DNA of 45,502 nucleotides, from contig CM031626.1 in the NCBI GenBank assembly GCA_018398815.1, positions 34,108,463-34,153,964 on the forward strand. Direction: 5' to 3'. Each line of letters begins with the position of its first letter. The stretch's first letter is position 1. A program made the translations under genes and the position numbers. The stretch comes from Conus ventricosus (taxonomy: Eukaryota > Mollusca > Gastropoda > Neogastropoda > Conidae). The notes beneath the pieces were generated by a model, which saw nothing but the letters and a program-made list of their open reading frames with translations, was not told where the DNA came from and did not search any database. Of the stretch, positions 44,364-45,502 are shown piece after piece.

Positions 44364-44393
44364 TGCAAGTCATTCAGTCTCTTCGAATCGATA

Positions 44394-44960
44394 ATGGCGG
44401 CACCGGCGAGCGAAAGCGATTGTGAGAAGATTTCAACACCTCCACGACCTGGTGAAAGACGGTGTCTCGAGGGAAGTGAAAGCGGGCCGAGCAAATGTAA
44501 ACGTAAAAGAGTTCGTGCGGCAGAGCAGACGTTTAGGCAAAGTTACACGGGGGCCGGATAGCTCAGTTGGTAGAGCGTCGGACTCGTGATCCTGGGGTTG
44601 CGGGTTCGAATTTCGGTATAGGGGATTTTTCCCTCGGAGTTAACATTGGTTCTGACTCCATTCCCCATATAGTCGTTCGGATGGGACTATAAACCGAGGT
44701 CTAGTCTGTGTCACATGCACTAAGATCATACACGGACTCTAAAGATCCCGATGCTCATGTCCTAAGACGGGTGAGTACCGGCTACACGAAAATACACAAT
44801 GCATGCAACCTGTGTGCCAGAATAGTTTACGTGAAGACTGTGGCCACGGGGCAGGTTAAACATCCCCATCTGGAAGAAGAAGAAGAATGGCCATGCATAG
44901 TGAAAAGTCATAATGGCGATCCACACTATGCCTACTGTAATTTGTGCAAAGTTCAGTTAA
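44394..44960 (+). pseudogene. BED/TTF-like zinc-finger gene start split by a SINE
   Basis: ATG 44394 opens MAAPASESDCEKI, a disordered N-terminus, then KCKRKRVRAAEQTFRQSY up to 44548. After the SINE (44549-44884) the frame resumes near 44886 with EWPCIVKSHNGDPHYAYCNL and CKVQLT, a C-x2-C finger of the type found before hAT-transposase-derived domains. The two halves fit together as one protein once the insertion is removed, but reading through it stops at 44561. The downstream His pair would be on a later exon. Probably a nuclear transposon-derived DNA-binding protein. Confidence 0.5.
44549..44884 (+). mobile_element. tRNA-derived SINE inside the zinc-finger gene
   Basis: The head GGGGCCGGATAGCTCAGTTG (A box) and GGGTTCGAATTTC (B box, about 44600), then CCCTCGGAGTTAACATTGGT, and a 3' end CATCTGGAAGAAGAAGAAG. 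It is the same family as 30835-31300 (minus). No clear target duplication is visible. Confidence 0.8.
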
Positions 44961-45067
44961 CTTTTGTTACACTTTTTTCTTCATATATCTTGATCTACAC
45001 ACAAACTTTTTTCTTCACATATTTTCATCTACACATAGCCTGTGCAGTGAATGTTTGGCTTATCTAG

Positions 45068-45338
45068 CAAGTCCAAATATCTTTTATCAAATAATGGTCT
45101 CTATTATCATACCTAACTCTTATTTGTCTCTGTCTCTTACTCTGACTCCTGCATCTCTCTTTTTGTCTCTTTCTCTCTAAGTAAGAATGATGTTTCTATT
45201 CATTGTAACATGGTATTTTCTTCTTTGGTCCTAATCCTATATGTTTTAGGTTTGTGCTGGATGAAATTCATTAATCCAATACCAATAAATTAAGTAATGA
45301 GCTCAAAATTGAGTTTTGTCATATGTTGTAAGGTAGTC
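45068..45338. other. No supported gene
   Basis: AT-rich DNA following the zinc-finger gene start; a short TC patch near 45150-45178; possible intron. Confidence 0.4.
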
Positions 45339-45357
45339 CTCTCTCTCTCTCTCTCTC

Positions 45358-45423
<66 letters not shown>

Positions 45424-45427
45424 CTCT
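45339..45427. repeat. (TC)n microsatellite
   Basis: TC tract with two TCC interruptions, to 45427. Confidence 0.97.
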
Positions 45428-45502
45428 CAAGGAAATGAAGGTAGTATTTACTATTATTAAAGCAAAGAAACATAGTTTTTCATTTATGATTAGATAGCAG
45501 TA

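Overview
The window reads as nuclear DNA of a metazoan, most likely a marine invertebrate. Molluscs are a reasonable guess but are not proven here. The reasons are abundant (TG)n, (TC)n and (AT)n microsatellites, tRNA-derived SINEs, several kinds of non-LTR retrotransposon, Penelope-like elements with GIY-YIG endonucleases, a Polinton/Maverick-like element, and one exon with metazoan-style splice sites. Nothing bacterial is present. Two N gaps (17522-17621 and 32003-33002) show this is a scaffold.

Layout. 1-2910: two GC-rich genes on the minus strand, each with its own TATA box, both broken. One carries a baculoviral-IAP-repeat (BIR) zinc fold behind CARD-like helical segments; the other has a proline-rich, low-complexity N-terminus and a C-terminal segment resembling an SGNH hydrolase. 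2990-4980: reiterated cassettes that repeat a TATA-containing motif, including a 780-bp-offset duplication. 5105-7034: two opposed Penelope-like fragments. 7035-7909: two striking inverted repeats. 8600-17521: a Polinton-like element with integrase, protein-primed-type DNA polymerase B, a putative double-jelly-roll capsid protein and a set of small companion genes. 17623-20182: simple repeats and about 65 copies of a 24-bp minisatellite. 20930-23230: a decayed LINE with an internal 41-bp tandem expansion. 24570-28550: LINE 3' end and a SINE. 29455-31300: a LINE joined to a Penelope-like element, then a SINE. 33160-33800: another LINE. 34597-34828: a C-type-lectin exon. 35060-42930: three RTE-like LINE bodies and Penelope tails. 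43015-45502: Penelope endonuclease fragment, hairpin element, two SINEs, and a BED/TTF-like zinc-finger gene start interrupted by one of those SINEs.

The only plausible host-gene pieces are the lectin exon and the zinc-finger gene start. The only multi-gene functional unit is the Polinton-like element: integrase for chromosomal insertion, PolB for replication, capsid genes for a possible virion. Nearly all coding regions are frameshifted, often in A-runs. In 11000-15950 and about 37900-42950 the DNA shows smeared homopolymer runs, while protein homology survives across frames. This suggests poor consensus quality layered over real decay, so 'pseudogene' calls here mean 'broken as given'.
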